Shown here piece by piece: positions 1 through 8,652 of a DNA stretch of 64,000 nucleotides (position 1 is the stretch's first letter; every line of letters starts with the position of its first letter). The stretch lies in assembly GCA_014803435.1 (NCBI GenBank), contig JACYFD010000003.1, positions 248,001-312,000 on the forward strand, given 5' to 3'. The notes beneath the pieces are model-generated. The model ran no database searches. It was given only the letters and a program-made list of their open reading frames with translations, and was not told the origin of the DNA. The position numbers and the translations under genes are program-made. The stretch comes from Cellulosimicrobium terreum (lineage in GTDB: Bacteria; Actinomycetota; Actinomycetes; Actinomycetales; Cellulomonadaceae).

Positions 1-605
1 TCACTGAGCAGGTCGTCACGATATCCGTAGTACGTCTCACCGCCGACGCCCCGGGCCGCGCCCGCGGTGATCTTCTCGTACCGGCGGTGCACGTCGTCGC
101 CGTCCTCGTCGCTCGGCGGCGGGATCATGCCGAACACGTCGTACACCTTCAGCCGGCGCTCCGGCGACTTGGCAGCGGCGATCACGATGGCCGAGCCGCC
201 GCGCGCGGTGCCCGCCTCGATGAACAGGCCGGGCACGCCCTGGGCCTCAGCCTCCAGGGCCACGGCGGCGAGTGCAGCGAGCTGCGGTACCTGGAGGTAG
301 CTCAGGTGCTCCTGTGTGACCCCGGTGATCCGGCGCACGACCTCGTCGGGCAGGGCGTCGGTCGCGGAGACTGCCTCGATCTCGCGCACCTTCGCCCGCA
401 GCCGGACGATCTCCGCCTTCTGCGAGGCGATCGCGGCGTCCTTGCGCTCGATGCGTGACCGCGCGGCACGCACACGCCCGGTCAGGTCCACGACCCGCTT
501 CCGCTCCGCAGCAAGCTGGCGCCGCAGCTCGGGGACCTCGCGCCGTAGCGCCAGCAGGCGCGACGGAGCGGTTGCTGCCCGGCGGAACTGATCGGCGATC
601 CCCAC
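1..605 (-). CDS. TylF/MycF-like SAM-dependent methyltransferase, C-terminus cut by window edge
   Basis: The minus strand reads open from about 605 to base 1 with no stop, so the gene runs off the left edge; 201 residues are visible. After about 10 residues comes a charged heptad-like stretch (roughly 15-75) likely to be coiled coil. A class I methyltransferase start follows: a GLFIEAGTARGGSA segment near residue 140 matches the glycine-rich SAM loop of the macrocin O-methyltransferase (TylF) family, and KVYDVFG supplies the next strand. Family members methylate sugar hydroxyls, so polysaccharide modification is likely given the neighbours; that is inference. GTG at 605 is my start; an in-frame TTG at 617 is possible. 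The gene lies 82 bp downstream of the Trm112 gene on the same strand and may share its transcript. Plus-strand readings here are low-complexity and show no domain. Confidence 0.7.
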   Translation of the reverse strand, partial: MGIADQFRRAATAPSRLLALRREVPELRRQLAAERKRVVDLTGRVRAARSRIERKDAAIASQKAEIVRLRAKVREIEAVSATDALPDEVVRRITGVTQEHLSYLQVPQLAALAAVALEAEAQGVPGLFIEAGTARGGSAIVIAAAKSPERRLKVYDVFGMIPPPSDEDGDDVHRRYEKITAGAARGVGGETYYGYRDDLLS

Positions 606-687
606 GAGAACAGCCAACCATCCTGGTGCCTCGCGAGGGGAACGGCGCGCCGTACGTCCGACGGGGGCCGGGTCGGCGTGGGGAGGG

Positions 688-876
688 TCAGAGGACCCGG
701 GCGTCATCCTCCAGCAGCACCGGGATCCCGTCGCGCACGGGGTACGCGAGCGGACGTTCCGGGTCGGTGGAGTGCAGCTCCGGTTCACCGGTCGGCCCGG
801 TCCCGTCGACGAGCGTCGCGCCCGTGACGGGGCACCGCAGCGACTCACGGATCCAGGGGTCGATGTTCAGCGTCAT
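688..876 (-). CDS. Trm112-like (UPF0434) small protein
   Basis: A 62-residue protein beginning MTLNIDPWIRESLRCPVTGA, a pattern typical of the actinobacterial Trm112/UPF0434 family. It ends in the usual YPVRDGIPVLLEDDA block. Trm112 proteins are small activators or scaffolds for methyltransferases; many bacterial versions have lost zinc cysteines, and here only one Cys (CPVTG) remains, so zinc binding is unlikely. Its ATG overlaps the stop of the phosphohexomutase gene by four bases (ATGA), implying translational coupling. The coupling to a phosphomannomutase gene is common in Actinobacteria. A methyltransferase gene follows directly, but whether the two proteins interact cannot be told from sequence. 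Confidence 0.88.
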   Translation of the reverse strand: MTLNIDPWIRESLRCPVTGATLVDGTGPTGEPELHSTDPERPLAYPVRDGIPVLLEDDARVL

Positions 877-2363
877 GCTCGCTCCTCCGTGCTCGTCTCC
901 TCGGCGCGGACGAGCGACAGGACGTCGTCGCGCACCTTCTCCATGATGTCCTGGTCGGCCGCCTCGACGTTGAGCCGCAGGAGCGGCTCGGTGTTGGACG
1001 CGCGCAGGTTGAACCACCACTGCGGGTGGGAGTCCCAGTGCGAGACGGTGAGGCCGTCCAGCTCGTCGACGTCGACGGGGCCTGCACCCTGCTGGGTCAC
1101 GTAAGCCTCCTCGACGCGCTCGCGCGCCGCCGCCACGTCGGGCACGGTCGAGTTGATCTCCCCCGACGCGACGTACGGCTCGTACATCTCCGCGACGTCG
1201 GACAGCGGGTGCGGCTGGCCTCCCAGCGCCGCGAGCACGTGCATCGCGGCGAGCATGCCGGTGTCCGCGAAGAAGAAGTCGCGGAAGTAGTAGTGCGCGC
1301 TGTGCTCGCCTCCGAACACGGCGTCGTTCTCCGCCATCTGCGCCTTGATGAACGAGTGTCCGACTCGCGTGCGCACGGCATGTGCGCCGGCCGCGGTGAG
1401 GAAGTCCGGCACAGCGCGCGACGTGATGAGGTTGTGGATGACCGTCGGCGTGCGACCCTCGGCCTTCTCCTTCTCGACCTCACGCAGCCCCACCAGTGCG
1501 GTGATCGCCGACGGCGAGACCGGGTCGCCGTGCTCGTCGACGACGAAGCAGCGGTCCGCGTCGCCGTCGAACGCGAGGCCCAGGTCGGCGTCGTGCTCCA
1601 CGACGGCTGCCCGCAGGTCCTCCAGGTTCTTCGGGTCGAGCGGGTTGGCCTCGTGGTTCGGGAACGTGCCGTCGAGCTCGAAGTACAGCGGTACGACGTC
1701 GAGCGGCAGGGCCGGCAGCCCGGCCGCCGTGCCGAGGACGGCGGGGACCGTGAACCCTCCCATGCCGTTGCCGGCGTCGACGACGACCTTGAGCGGGCGG
1801 ATCCCCGACAGGTCGACGAGCGAGCGCAGGAAGTCGGCGTAGGCGGGGAGCGTGTCGCGGTCGGTGATCGTCCCGGGCTCGTCGACAGGGGTGGGCAGCC
1901 CGTCGTCGATGTACCCCTCAGCGAGCCGTCGGACCTCGGCGAGCCCGGAGTCCTGCCCGACGGGCCGGGCGCCCGCACGGCAGAGCTTGATGCCGTTGTA
2001 GGCGGCAGGGTTGTGGCTGGCGGTGAACATCGCACCAGGAACCCCGAGGATCCCGGACGCGTGGTAGAGCCCGTCGGTCGAGCAGAGGCCGATGCGCACG
2101 ACGTCCACGCCCGCGTCCGCGAGGCCGGCCGCGAACGCGTCCACGAGCCCTGGGCCGGAGTCGCGCATGTCGTGCCCGACGACGGCACGCGGGCCAGCAT
2201 CCGGACCAGGCGGGACGTCGTCGTCCCCGGCGGGTACCTCACGCAGCACGACGGCGCGCGCGAACGCGGCGCCGATCGCCCTCGTCACCTCCGCGTCGAG
2301 CTGGTCCGGGACGGTGCCGCGCACGTCGTAGGCCTTGATCAGGTGGGAGAGGTCGGTGCTCAC
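873..2363 (-). CDS. manB: Phosphomannomutase/phosphoglucomutase
   Basis: A 496-residue alpha-D-phosphohexomutase interconverting hexose 6-phosphate and 1-phosphate, feeding GDP-mannose or glucose-1-phosphate for envelope sugars. Visible landmarks in order: KAYDVRGTVP at residue 10, the phosphoserine loop TASHNPAAYNG with Ser116, the metal loop FDGDADRCF near 275, the sugar-binding segment GGEHSAHYYFRD, and the C-terminal phosphate loop RASNTEPLLRL. All are intact. The GTG start at 2363 lies 6 nt after a TAGGCT hexamer (2370-2375), the pattern of a leaderless actinobacterial promoter. Specificity between mannose and glucose cannot be read from sequence. In M. tuberculosis the equivalent position is, from memory, Rv3257c. 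Confidence 0.93.
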   Translation of the reverse strand: MSTDLSHLIKAYDVRGTVPDQLDAEVTRAIGAAFARAVVLREVPAGDDDVPPGPDAGPRAVVGHDMRDSGPGLVDAFAAGLADAGVDVVRIGLCSTDGLYHASGILGVPGAMFTASHNPAAYNGIKLCRAGARPVGQDSGLAEVRRLAEGYIDDGLPTPVDEPGTITDRDTLPAYADFLRSLVDLSGIRPLKVVVDAGNGMGGFTVPAVLGTAAGLPALPLDVVPLYFELDGTFPNHEANPLDPKNLEDLRAAVVEHDADLGLAFDGDADRCFVVDEHGDPVSPSAITALVGLREVEKEKAEGRTPTVIHNLITSRAVPDFLTAAGAHAVRTRVGHSFIKAQMAENDAVFGGEHSAHYYFRDFFFADTGMLAAMHVLAALGGQPHPLSDVAEMYEPYVASGEINSTVPDVAAARERVEEAYVTQQGAGPVDVDELDGLTVSHWDSHPQWWFNLRASNTEPLLRLNVEAADQDIMEKVRDDVLSLVRAEETSTEERA

Positions 2364-2498
2364 CCGGCCAGCCTACCGATGGGGCCACCGATGATCCCCG
2401 TCACACCCGTCGAAACCCGATCGTGCAGGTATGACCGATTTATCAGGTCGCATTCACACATTCTTCGGACATCATTCCCGCATTACCCTGTTACCTGT

Positions 2499-2527
2499 TT
2501 GTGATAGACGAGAATCGCAGTTATGGT
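2499..2527 (+). promoter_or_regulatory. Predicted sigma-70-type promoter for the riboswitch/NlpC transcript
   Basis: TTGTGA at 2499-2504 and TATGGT at 2522-2527 are separated by exactly 17 bases, a reasonable -35/-10 pair. The predicted transcript would start near 2534, just before the riboswitch at 2551. The rest of 2364-2550 holds only the manB upstream region and a direct repeat TTACC-CTG-TTACC at about 2483-2495, which could be an activator site, but that is speculation. Confidence 0.5.
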
Positions 2528-2550
2528 CTTTCAGCGCCGCGGATCACCGT

Positions 2551-2728
2551 GACGCCTCCCGCCGGACGCCGAGCACTGCCACCGGAAGCGGAGACACGAT
2601 CCAGGCAGTGACGGGGGAACCACTTCCGTACGGGCTCGCACCACGAGTCCTTGGGGTGAAGCCGCACCAAGCGGCCGGGCCAGCTCCGCGCCCGAACCCG
2701 ACAGCTCACCTCGCAGGCGTCCGGAGAA
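2551..2728 (+). promoter_or_regulatory. c-di-AMP riboswitch (ydaO-yuaA class)
   Basis: The leader carries the conserved blocks of the ydaO class in correct order: GCCGAGCACTGCC (2568-2580), CGGGGGAACCA (2612-2621), GGGGTGAA (2653-2660), then CCCGAACCCGACAGCTCACC and CGCAGGCG (2691-2719). Pairings visible by eye support the fold: GACGCCT (2551-2557) with AGGCGTC (2715-2721) as the closing helix, and CACTGCC (2574-2580) with GGCAGTG (2604-2610) as an internal helix. This class binds cyclic di-AMP and usually turns genes off in actinobacteria, often ahead of wall hydrolases and resuscitation factors. It lies 6 bp before the NlpC/P60 start codon, so control could act at the ribosome binding site or by termination. 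Confidence 0.92.
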
Positions 2729-2734
2729 CTACAC

Positions 2735-3853
2735 ATGACCACGACCCGATCCCCGGGTGAGTCGCGCCTGCACGCACGATCACCCCGCAAGGGCCTGCGG
2801 CTCGCCCTCGTCACCACCGTCGCCTCCTCGCTCGTGCTCGGTACCGGCATCGCCACCGCCGGCGCCGCGACGGCCGCCCCCGCCTCGACCACCGCGTTCC
2901 AGAGCGCCGCACCGGTGCAGTCGAAGCTCTATCTGAACGCCTCGACGACCTCCCAGGTCAAGGGCCGGACCCCCGCGACGGTCAGCCTCCGCGCCACCGC
3001 CGGCAGCTCCGCCGGGAAGGGCACCGTCTACGCGTCCGTCGACGGGACGCTCGTGAAGAAGGCGACGTTGAAGGGCGGCACGTCGTCGATCACCATGCCG
3101 AAGACGCTCTGGTCCGGCAAGCGACTCGTCAAGGTCCGGTTCCGCTCGAGCGAGTCCGGAGTGACGGAGTCGGTCCGCTCCTTCCACCTGACGGTCAAGA
3201 ATCCGACCGTCGCGTCCAAGCTGTACCTGAACGCGTCGAAGACGTCCCAGGTCAAGGGCAAGACCCCGGCCGCGGTCAGCCTCCGCGCCACCGCCGGCAG
3301 CTCCGCCGGGAAGGGCACCGTCTATGTCTCTGTCGACGGCAAGCTTGTCAAGAAGGCGTCGCTCAAGAGCGGCAAGGCCAGGGTGACGATGCCGAAGACG
3401 CTCTGGTCCGGCAAGCGGTTGGTGAAGGTCCGCTTCCGCTCGAGCGTGTCCGGCGTGACGGAGTCCGTGCGCTCCTTCCACCTCACGGTCAAGAACGCCG
3501 GCTCACCCGTCGTCGCCGAGGCCAAGAAGCACGTCGGCGTCCGGTACCGCTCCGGCGGGACCTCGCCGAGCTCGGGCTTCGACTGCTCCGGCTTCACGTC
3601 GTACGTCTACAAGAAGGCGGGCGTCAAGACGCTGCCCCGCACGTCGTCCGCGCAGCGCAACGTCGGGACGAAGGTCTCGAGGTCGAGCGCGAAGCCGGGG
3701 GACCTGATCTGGACCCCGGGCCACGTCGCGATCTACCTCGGCGGGAACATGCAGATCGATGCCCCCCGCCCGGGCAAGACCATCCAGGTCCGTCAGATCT
3801 GGCAGTCGAGCCCGACGTTCATCCGCGTGAGCAACAAGGCGATCGGGGCCTGA
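2735..3853 (+). CDS. Secreted NlpC/P60 peptidoglycan endopeptidase with two tandem repeats
   Basis: A 372-residue exported cysteine peptidase predicted to cut peptidoglycan stem peptides. The N-terminus has Arg/Lys residues followed by a hydrophobic segment (about 24-45) ending in an Ala-rich signal-peptidase region. Residues 63-156 and 161-254 are two near-identical 94-residue repeats beginning SKLYLNAS and ending LTVKN, lysine-rich and probably beta-sandwich wall-binding modules. The C-terminal NlpC/P60 domain (about 258-370) has the nucleophile in GFDCSGF (Cys284) and the histidine in PGHVAIY (His330). The ATG at 2735 sits directly after the riboswitch with AGGCGTCCGGAGA as the likely ribosome binding region. 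The gene stands alone between a c-di-AMP riboswitch and a bidirectional terminator, so c-di-AMP probably sets hydrolase level. Confidence 0.93.
   Translation: MTTTRSPGESRLHARSPRKGLRLALVTTVASSLVLGTGIATAGAATAAPASTTAFQSAAPVQSKLYLNASTTSQVKGRTPATVSLRATAGSSAGKGTVYASVDGTLVKKATLKGGTSSITMPKTLWSGKRLVKVRFRSSESGVTESVRSFHLTVKNPTVASKLYLNASKTSQVKGKTPAAVSLRATAGSSAGKGTVYVSVDGKLVKKASLKSGKARVTMPKTLWSGKRLVKVRFRSSVSGVTESVRSFHLTVKNAGSPVVAEAKKHVGVRYRSGGTSPSSGFDCSGFTSYVYKKAGVKTLPRTSSAQRNVGTKVSRSSAKPGDLIWTPGHVAIYLGGNMQIDAPRPGKTIQVRQIWQSSPTFIRVSNKAIGA
2921..3496 (+). repeat. Two 282-bp tandem coding repeats in the NlpC/P60 gene
   Basis: Units 2921-3202 and 3215-3496 are separated by 12 bases. The stretch from about 2981 to 3030 recurs almost base for base at 3275-3324, including third codon positions, so the duplication is recent or maintained by gene conversion. 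Confidence 0.9.
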
Positions 3854-3878
3854 CCAGGCTCTGAAGCTCCTCGCGACC

Positions 3879-3914
3879 ACGAAGGCGCCGTCCCGGCAGG
3901 GACGGCGCCTTCGT
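3879..3914. terminator. Bidirectional hairpin terminator between NlpC and rfbB
   Basis: A perfect 16-bp stem, 3879-3894 with 3899-3914 (arm ACGAAGGCGCCGTCCC), around the loop GGCA. It lies between the convergent stops at 3853 and 3967. There is no clear T-tract, as is common for actinobacterial terminators. Confidence 0.85.
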
Positions 3915-3966
3915 CGTGCTCGGTCGGCAGCACGAACGGCCGGCCCAGGCGGTCAGGCGAGGCGGG

Positions 3967-5007
<1,041 letters not shown>

Positions 5008-5088
5008 CTAGGTGTCGCCGCGGTGAACCCGTCCGCTGATCCGACATTTCACCCTGCTGCACCCCGCAACCCGTGAGAGCCTGCCGGG

Positions 5089-5952
5089 ATGAAGGGGATC
5101 ATCCTCGCCGGGGGCTCGGGTACGCGTCTGCACCCGATCACGCTCGGCGTGAGCAAGCAGCTCCTGCCCGTGTACGACAAGCCGATGGTCTACTACCCGC
5201 TGTCGACGCTCCTGCTGGCGGGAGTCCGCGAGGTGCTCGTCATCACGACGCCGCACGACGCGGACGCGTTCGGCCGCCTCCTCGGGGACGGGTCGCGCTA
5301 CGGGATCTCGATCACGTACGCGGTGCAGGCCGAGCCGAACGGCCTGGCTCAGGCGTTCGTCCTCGGGGCGGACTTCCTCGACGGCGACTCCGCAGCGCTC
5401 GTGCTGGGGGACAACATCTTCTACGGCCCTGGGCTCGGCGACCGCCTGCAGCGCTTCGCGGACGTCGACGGCGGCGCGATCTTCGCGTACCGCGTGGCCG
5501 ACCCGACGGCGTACGGCGTGGTCGAGTTCGACACGGACGGGAAGGCCTTGAGCATCGAGGAGAAGCCCGCGGCCCCGCGCAGCCGGTACGCCGTGCCGGG
5601 CCTGTACTTCTACGACGCCGACGTGGTCGACGTCGCGCGCGGCCTCGAGCCGTCGCCCCGCGGCGAGTACGAGATCACGGACGTCAATCGCCACTACCTG
5701 GCGCAGGGGCGGCTGCAGGTCGAGGTCCTGCCGCGCGGCACGGCGTGGCTCGACACGGGCACGGTCGACTCGCTGCTCGACGCGAGCGACTACGTCCGCA
5801 CGATCGAGCACCGCCAGGGCCTGAAGATCGGCGCCCCCGAGGAGGTCGCGTGGCGACGCGGTCTCCTCACCGACGACGAGCTGCGCGAGCGCGCGGAGCC
5901 GCTCGTGAAGTCGGGCTACGGCGCGTACCTGCTCGGCCTCCTCGACGAGTGA
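5089..5952 (+). CDS. rfbA: Glucose-1-phosphate thymidylyltransferase
   Basis: First step of dTDP-L-rhamnose synthesis: glucose-1-phosphate plus dTTP gives dTDP-glucose. The 287-residue protein starts [16 protein letters not shown], the nucleotide loop with the catalytic Arg, followed by [36 protein letters not shown] with the metal Asp, and EEKP. Length and motifs match RmlA throughout. The ATG at 5089 is preceded by a weak GAGCCT hexamer 6 nt upstream, so transcription may start near the codon. The neighbouring rfbB and rfbD genes both run the opposite way, so rfbA must have its own promoter in the 126-bp gap before it. Confidence 0.96.
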   Translation: MKGIILAGGSGTRLHPITLGVSKQLLPVYDKPMVYYPLSTLLLAGVREVLVITTPHDADAFGRLLGDGSRYGISITYAVQAEPNGLAQAFVLGADFLDGDSAALVLGDNIFYGPGLGDRLQRFADVDGGAIFAYRVADPTAYGVVEFDTDGKALSIEEKPAAPRSRYAVPGLYFYDADVVDVARGLEPSPRGEYEITDVNRHYLAQGRLQVEVLPRGTAWLDTGTVDSLLDASDYVRTIEHRQGLKIGAPEEVAWRRGLLTDDELRERAEPLVKSGYGAYLLGLLDE

Positions 5953-5978
5953 GCGGACCCGCCACGCGTCGTCGGGCC

Positions 5979-6863
5979 CTACGTCGCGGCCGGTGCGAGC
6001 ACGGTGGCGGCGGCGACGCGCCACCGCTCACGCCAGTCGCCGATCGGCTCGACCCCGACGCCGCGCAGCGCGTCGTGCCCGAGGACGGACCAGGCCGGAC
6101 GGGGAGCGGGCCGCGCGAACGCCTCGCTCGTCGTCGGGCGGACCTCGACGCGGTCGGCGTGCCCGGCGGCCGCCACGACCTCGCGCGCCAGCTCCCACCA
6201 CGACGCGCTCCCGCCGGACGTGCCGTGGTAGATGCCACCCGGCGCGGCAGCGACGACGAGGCGCACGAGCAGGTCGGCGAGGTCCACGGTCCACGTCGGC
6301 TGACCCACCTGGTCGTCGACCACGTCGAGCGTGTCCCGCTCTGCGGCGACGCGCGCGATCGTGCGCGGGAAGCACGGGCCGTGCGCGCCGTAGAGCCACG
6401 CCGTCCGCACGACGAGCGCGTCGGGGTTCTCGGTGCGCACCGCCCACTCCCCCGCCGCCTTGGTCCGTCCGTAGGCGGAGCGTGGGGACAGGGGCGCGTC
6501 CTCCGCGTACGGCACCGCCGCTCCGGCGGCGACGTCCTCGGCGCGGCCGCCGTCGAACACGTAGTCCGTCGAGACGTGCACGAGCCGCGCGCCGTGGCGC
6601 CGCGTCGCGCGAGCGAGGTGCTGCGCGGCGGTGGCGTTGACCGTGAACGCGCGGGCCTCGTCGGTCTCGGCCGCGTCGACCGCCGTGTAGGCGGCGCCGT
6701 TCACCACGACGTCCGCGCCCGCGACCGCAGCGTCGACCGCGGCAGCGTCGGTGACGTCGAGCGCAGCGCGGTCCAGCGCCAGGACGTCCTGCCCGTCCGC
6801 GCGAAGCCGTGCGACGAGATCCTGGCCGAGCATCCCCGACGCTCCCGTCACCACCCAGTGCAC
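5979..6863 (-). CDS. rfbD: dTDP-4-dehydrorhamnose reductase
   Basis: Last step of dTDP-L-rhamnose synthesis, NAD(P)H-dependent reduction of the 4-keto sugar. The 294-residue protein opens VHWVVTGASGMLGQDL, the dinucleotide loop, and carries STDYVFDG and YGRTKAAGE with the catalytic Tyr and Lys. The following WLYGAHG and DQVGQPTW blocks are also characteristic of RmlD. GTG at 6863 is chosen because AGGAGAGGGG stands just upstream; the longer reading to 6914 adds unconserved sequence. It faces rfbA tail to tail with a 26-bp gap and diverges from rfbC. Confidence 0.94.
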   Translation of the reverse strand: MHWVVTGASGMLGQDLVARLRADGQDVLALDRAALDVTDAAAVDAAVAGADVVVNGAAYTAVDAAETDEARAFTVNATAAQHLARATRRHGARLVHVSTDYVFDGGRAEDVAAGAAVPYAEDAPLSPRSAYGRTKAAGEWAVRTENPDALVVRTAWLYGAHGPCFPRTIARVAAERDTLDVVDDQVGQPTWTVDLADLLVRLVVAAAPGGIYHGTSGGSASWWELAREVVAAAGHADRVEVRPTTSEAFARPAPRPAWSVLGHDALRGVGVEPIGDWRERWRVAAATVLAPAAT

Positions 6864-6943
6864 GACGTTCCCCTCTCCTGGCCGGCAGGTCCGGCACGAG
6901 TCCCGGGACGACACTACCGATCAGGAACCGAGGAAGGACCATC

Positions 6944-7561
6944 ATGGACGTCCGCGAGCTGACCGTCCCCGGCGCGTGGGAGCTCACCCCGCGCCAGTTC
7001 CCCGACGACCGAGGGGTGTTCCTCGAGTGGTTCAAGGCCGGGGCGCTGCAGGACGCGGCCGGCCGGCGTCTCGAGCTCGCGCAGGCGAACGCGTCGTCGT
7101 CGCGTGCGGGCGTGGTGCGCGGCATCCACTACGCGGCCGTCCCGCCGGGGCAGGCGAAGTACGTCACGTGCGTCGCGGGCAGCGTGCTCGACGTCGTGGT
7201 GGACCTGCGCGTCGGGTCACCGACCTTCGGGCGCTGGGACGCGGTCCTGCTCGACGCGCGCGACCGGCGCGCGGTGTTCCTGTCCGAGGGGCTGGGGCAC
7301 GGGTTCATGGCGCTCGAGGACGACTCGACGGTCGTGTACCTGTGCTCGACGGGGTACGCGCCGGAGCGCGAGCACGGCATCGACCCGCGCGACCCGGACC
7401 TGGGGATCGACTGGCCGACGCACGGCCCGGACGGGACGCCGCTGACGCCGTCGTACTCGCCCAAGGACGAGGACGCGCCGACTCTCACGGAGGCGCGGGA
7501 CGCCGGTGCGCTGCCCTCGTGGGACGACGTGAACGCGTTCGTGCGCTCGCTCGAGGTGTGA
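6944..7561 (+). CDS. rfbC: dTDP-4-dehydrorhamnose 3,5-epimerase
   Basis: Third enzyme of the dTDP-L-rhamnose route, a cupin that epimerises C3 and C5. The 205-residue protein has the N-terminal FPDDRGVFLEWFK block, the catalytic histidine in VVRGIHYA, YVTCVAGSVLDVVVDLRVGSPTFG and the GLGHGFMALED strand. ATG at 6944 is chosen with AGGAAGG 6-7 nt upstream; an upstream extension to 6809 lacks family similarity. It diverges from rfbD across 80 bp and ends 3 bp short of the convergent DUF3499 gene. Together with rfbA, B and D the pathway from glucose-1-phosphate is complete here. Confidence 0.94.
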   Translation: MDVRELTVPGAWELTPRQFPDDRGVFLEWFKAGALQDAAGRRLELAQANASSSRAGVVRGIHYAAVPPGQAKYVTCVAGSVLDVVVDLRVGSPTFGRWDAVLLDARDRRAVFLSEGLGHGFMALEDDSTVVYLCSTGYAPEREHGIDPRDPDLGIDWPTHGPDGTPLTPSYSPKDEDAPTLTEARDAGALPSWDDVNAFVRSLEV

Positions 7562-7564
7562 GGG

Positions 7565-7918
7565 TCAGTCGCCCTCGGCGCGCAGCACCCGCAGGTGCCC
7601 GCGACGCCCGACCTCGGTGACGTCGGCCGGCTCCGGCTCGGTGCGCACCCGGCCCGCCTCACGGACCGCGTCCGCGAGCGCGGACAGGTCGTCGTCGCTG
7701 GGGCCGGTCTCCACGAACTGCGGCGACAGCCGCACGACCTCCCACCCGCGGGGCGCGGTGAGTCGCTCGGCGTGCTCGGCGCACAGGTCGTAGCTGTGCG
7801 GCTCGGCGTGGTGGGCGAGGGGGCCGAGCACCGCGGTCGAGTCCGCGTAGACATAGGTGAGGGTCGCGACGGCGGCACGGACGCACGCCGGACGCGAGCA
7901 CTGCCTGACGGATCTCAC
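7565..7918 (-). CDS. DUF3499 family protein
   Basis: A 117-residue protein of the actinobacterial DUF3499 family. It opens RSVRQCSRPAC and contains YDLCAEHAERLT, so the pattern Cys-X4-Cys ... Cys-X2-His suggests a small zinc-binding fold. Function unknown. The gene normally sits divergent from a zincin-like gene and beside a phosphomannomutase gene; here the zincin partner is present (8048) but manB lies 5.2 kb away beyond the NlpC and rfb genes. The GTG start at 7918 lies 6 nt after TAGGGT (7925-7930), which fits a leaderless transcript. Confidence 0.9.
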   Translation of the reverse strand: MRSVRQCSRPACVRAAVATLTYVYADSTAVLGPLAHHAEPHSYDLCAEHAERLTAPRGWEVVRLSPQFVETGPSDDDLSALADAVREAGRVRTEPEPADVTEVGRRGHLRVLRAEGD

Positions 7919-8047
7919 GGGGTGACCCTACGCCTTCCGGCACCTCTGCCGCGGCACCCGCCCCGCCACACGCCGTCGTGGTGCCGCGGCCGTCGTCCAC
8001 GCCGCCACGGTCCGCGCCAGGACGGGCCGGGCGCATAGAGTCGGGGG

Positions 8048-8647
8048 GTGCGTGGCGTACCCCCCTCTCCCGGCCCTCGGCCGGAGCCCGCCGGTCGTGG
8101 CCGGCGGTCCCGTGACCGTGCCACCTCCCGGCGTGTCCAGGGGCCCGCGGAGCAGGCGGCGGTCGACCCCCTGCCCTCGTACGAGGGCCTGGTGATCCCG
8201 CCGCGTGCCCCCGGACCGGGCTCGGACGTGACGGCGCCGCGTCGGCGCGACCGTCGCGGACGGGGGATCCGAGGACCGTTGCTGCCGCCGACGGCGCCCG
8301 CGAGCCGGACCCGCTCCCAGCAGTTCGACGACGTGGTCGTGGACGCGATCGAGCGCGTGGAGCACGGGTGGGCACGCCAGCTGCGCGGCACCGAGTTCGC
8401 GGTCGAGGACGTGCCGCCGTCGGACCCGGCCCCCTGGGAGACCGGTGGCGTGCCGCTGGGACGCTGCTTCCCGGCGGAGTCGGGGCGCCCTGCGCGGGTC
8501 GTCGTGTACCGGCGCCCGGTGGAGGCGCGCGCGATCGACGCGGAGGACCTGGAGGACCTCGTGCGGGACGTCGTGGTCGAGCAGGTCGCGCACCTGCTCG
8601 CACGGTCGCCGGAGGAGATCGACCCGCGCTACTCGGGCGGGCTCTGA
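8048..8647 (+). CDS. Zincin-like metallopeptidase family protein with degenerate active site
   Basis: A 199-residue protein of the family (Pfam Zincin_1) found next to DUF3499 in many Actinobacteria. The first 85 residues are Pro/Arg-rich and probably disordered. The conserved part starts near 93 (QFDDVVVDAIERV) and ends with DLVRDVVVEQVAHLLARSPE. Active members carry HExxH at this spot; here the first His is Val, giving VEQVAH, so metalloprotease activity is doubtful. GTG at 8048 is 6 nt after TAGAGT (8036-8041), a leaderless-type arrangement. It ends 5 bp before the convergent DUF5719 gene. Confidence 0.82.
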   Translation: MRGVPPSPGPRPEPAGRGRRSRDRATSRRVQGPAEQAAVDPLPSYEGLVIPPRAPGPGSDVTAPRRRDRRGRGIRGPLLPPTAPASRTRSQQFDDVVVDAIERVEHGWARQLRGTEFAVEDVPPSDPAPWETGGVPLGRCFPAESGRPARVVVYRRPVEARAIDAEDLEDLVRDVVVEQVAHLLARSPEEIDPRYSGGL

Positions 8648-8652
8648 CCGAC

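Noticed and set aside
67-591. Short plus-strand open frames at the left edge
   Set aside because: The minus strand here encodes a recognisable SAM-dependent methyltransferase; the plus frames are Arg/Ser-rich shadows.
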